Source: Corticium candelabrum
Taxonomy: Eukaryota > Porifera > Homoscleromorpha > Homosclerophorida > Plakinidae
Length of the DNA: 64,000 bases
NCBI RefSeq assembly: GCF_963422355.1
Contig: NC_085092.1
Location: 2,850,666-2,914,665, forward strand
Direction: 5' to 3'
Positions 63,513 to 64,000 of this stretch are shown here, piece after piece. The notes below the pieces were generated by a model, which did not search any database, was not told where the DNA came from, and saw nothing but the letters and a program-made list of their open reading frames with translations. Position numbers and translations under genes: made by a program. Every line of letters begins with the position of its first letter. Within the stretch, counting starts at the first letter, position 1.

Positions 63513-63944
63513 CACTGCAAATTCACCTGCTACGACATACGACAATATATTCAATATACTCATTAGATAACAGAGCAGCTTGTTTGTGTACAATCTAGAA
63601 CCAAGCCAGAGAGCAAAAGCAAAACAGCGACAGTAGAGAACCCTGTCTACCTAATGTGCATTATCACAATGACACCAAGAGACACATGATACACCACAAT
63701 AGCAAACTCTAACACATAATTTCTCTTCTAGCTGCCTGAGGACTTCGTCCCAGTCTTTGTCGTGTTGTTCTTCATATTGCAATCACTGAGGGTAAAACAC
63801 AAACTATGGCGTCATCACCAAACATGACGTCATAGCTAACCTACTTTCTGTACGTAGGGATATTTCATCAGTCCTCTCTGGGCAGCTTACAGACGAGCCA
63901 AGTTAAACCAACAAGTCCGTGAGCCGATACGACTAACAAAGCAG
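61520..63944 (+). CDS. LAPTM4-like membrane protein, second paralogue (3' end outside the window)
   Basis: Exons 61520-61651, 61896-62043, 62116-62207, 62275-62373, 63732-63791 and 63858-63944 join in phase; the last ends at a strong donor (CAG|GTAAGT), so at least one exon lies beyond the window. 206 residues are visible. ERCCFCVKLQSGTVAIAVFYI at the end of exon 1 matches the CC...G(T) start of helix 1 in LAPTM4 proteins. Helix 2 is in exon 3, helix 3 in exon 4 (LPMFIWNIVDILRD), helix 4 in exons 5-6. Exon 3 is 92 nt with identical phases in both paralogues. The frame is open upstream to 61421 but has no earlier ATG there. It would act in endolysosomal membranes if like its family. Confidence 0.82.
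62460..62523. repeat. (TA)n microsatellite in intron 4 of the second LAPTM4-like gene
   Basis: About 30 TA units, preceded by a short imperfect (CAGCAC)n stretch at 62,412-62,445. Confidence 0.95.
62680..62768. repeat. (CA)n microsatellite in intron 4 of the second LAPTM4-like gene
   Basis: Long CA run with one early break. The intron also has an AT-rich 62,860-63,360 stretch without other features. Confidence 0.97.
63426..63509. repeat. (CA)n microsatellite with CGTGCA interruptions
   Basis: CA repeats with CGCACGTGCA twice, then an uninterrupted run; intron 4 of the second LAPTM4-like gene. Confidence 0.96.
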
Positions 63945-64000
63945 GTAAGTGAAACCACTCCACAACATTGTTACTTTGTCACTCGTGCATCAACCCTACT

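Overview
This window looks like nuclear DNA of an invertebrate animal. The clear host genes carry GT-AG introns and belong to metazoan families: an MFSD6-type transporter, a SPARC-type secreted calcium-binding protein, two LAPTM4-type endolysosomal membrane proteins, and a very large TPR-ankyrin-helicase protein of the TRANK1 type. The introns of the SPARC-type gene are only 53-74 nt. Between the genes lie many CA/TG and TA microsatellites and many kinds of transposable element (Ty3/gypsy, LINE, Penelope-like, SINE, Kolobok-like, pogo-like, Harbinger-like and several foldback MITEs). A sponge or another early-branching invertebrate would fit, but the species cannot be named from the sequence alone. 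I saw no bacterial operons, no CRISPR array and no intact rRNA or tRNA gene.

Layout. 1-5.9 kb: a possible last exon, a 21-bp telomere-like minisatellite (351-623) and nested foldback elements (1.6, 2.4-2.9 and 2.9-3.7 kb). 5.99-7.54 kb: MFSD6-like transporter (minus). 9.34-10.45 kb: SPARC-like gene (minus), rebuilt here from six coding exons plus a 5' UTR exon. 11-23 kb: mostly repeats, including a degenerate gypsy element (14,256-18,619) with matching 111-bp LTRs and a 5-bp target duplication, and a tRNA-derived SINE. 23-27.5 kb: MITEs and a weak five-exon gene candidate. 27.7-29.6 kb: compound microsatellite and a decayed Penelope-like element with a small local inversion. 30.26-32.55 kb: decayed LINE (minus). 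32.7-33.8 kb: partial MITE and a Kelch-repeat pseudogene.

35.7-42.2 kb is the most interesting stretch. The region upstream of a LAPTM4-like gene, together with its first coding exon, is tandemly duplicated. Each copy carries a different foldback transposon with a 9-bp target duplication, and each copy keeps the empty site of the other's insertion. The intact gene runs 38,933-42,226 (plus). A paralogue starts at 61,520 (plus) and leaves the window.

42.4-51.6 kb: nested MITEs, a Kolobok-like element with a THAP domain, CT-rich satellite, a second full copy of the long-TIR foldback family, and a 162-bp tandem repeat. 51.84-60.43 kb: TRANK1-like gene (minus, six exons, 2759 residues predicted). 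Exon phases and total lengths close without remainder for the SPARC-like gene, the first LAPTM4-like gene and the TRANK1-like gene, which supports these hand-made models.
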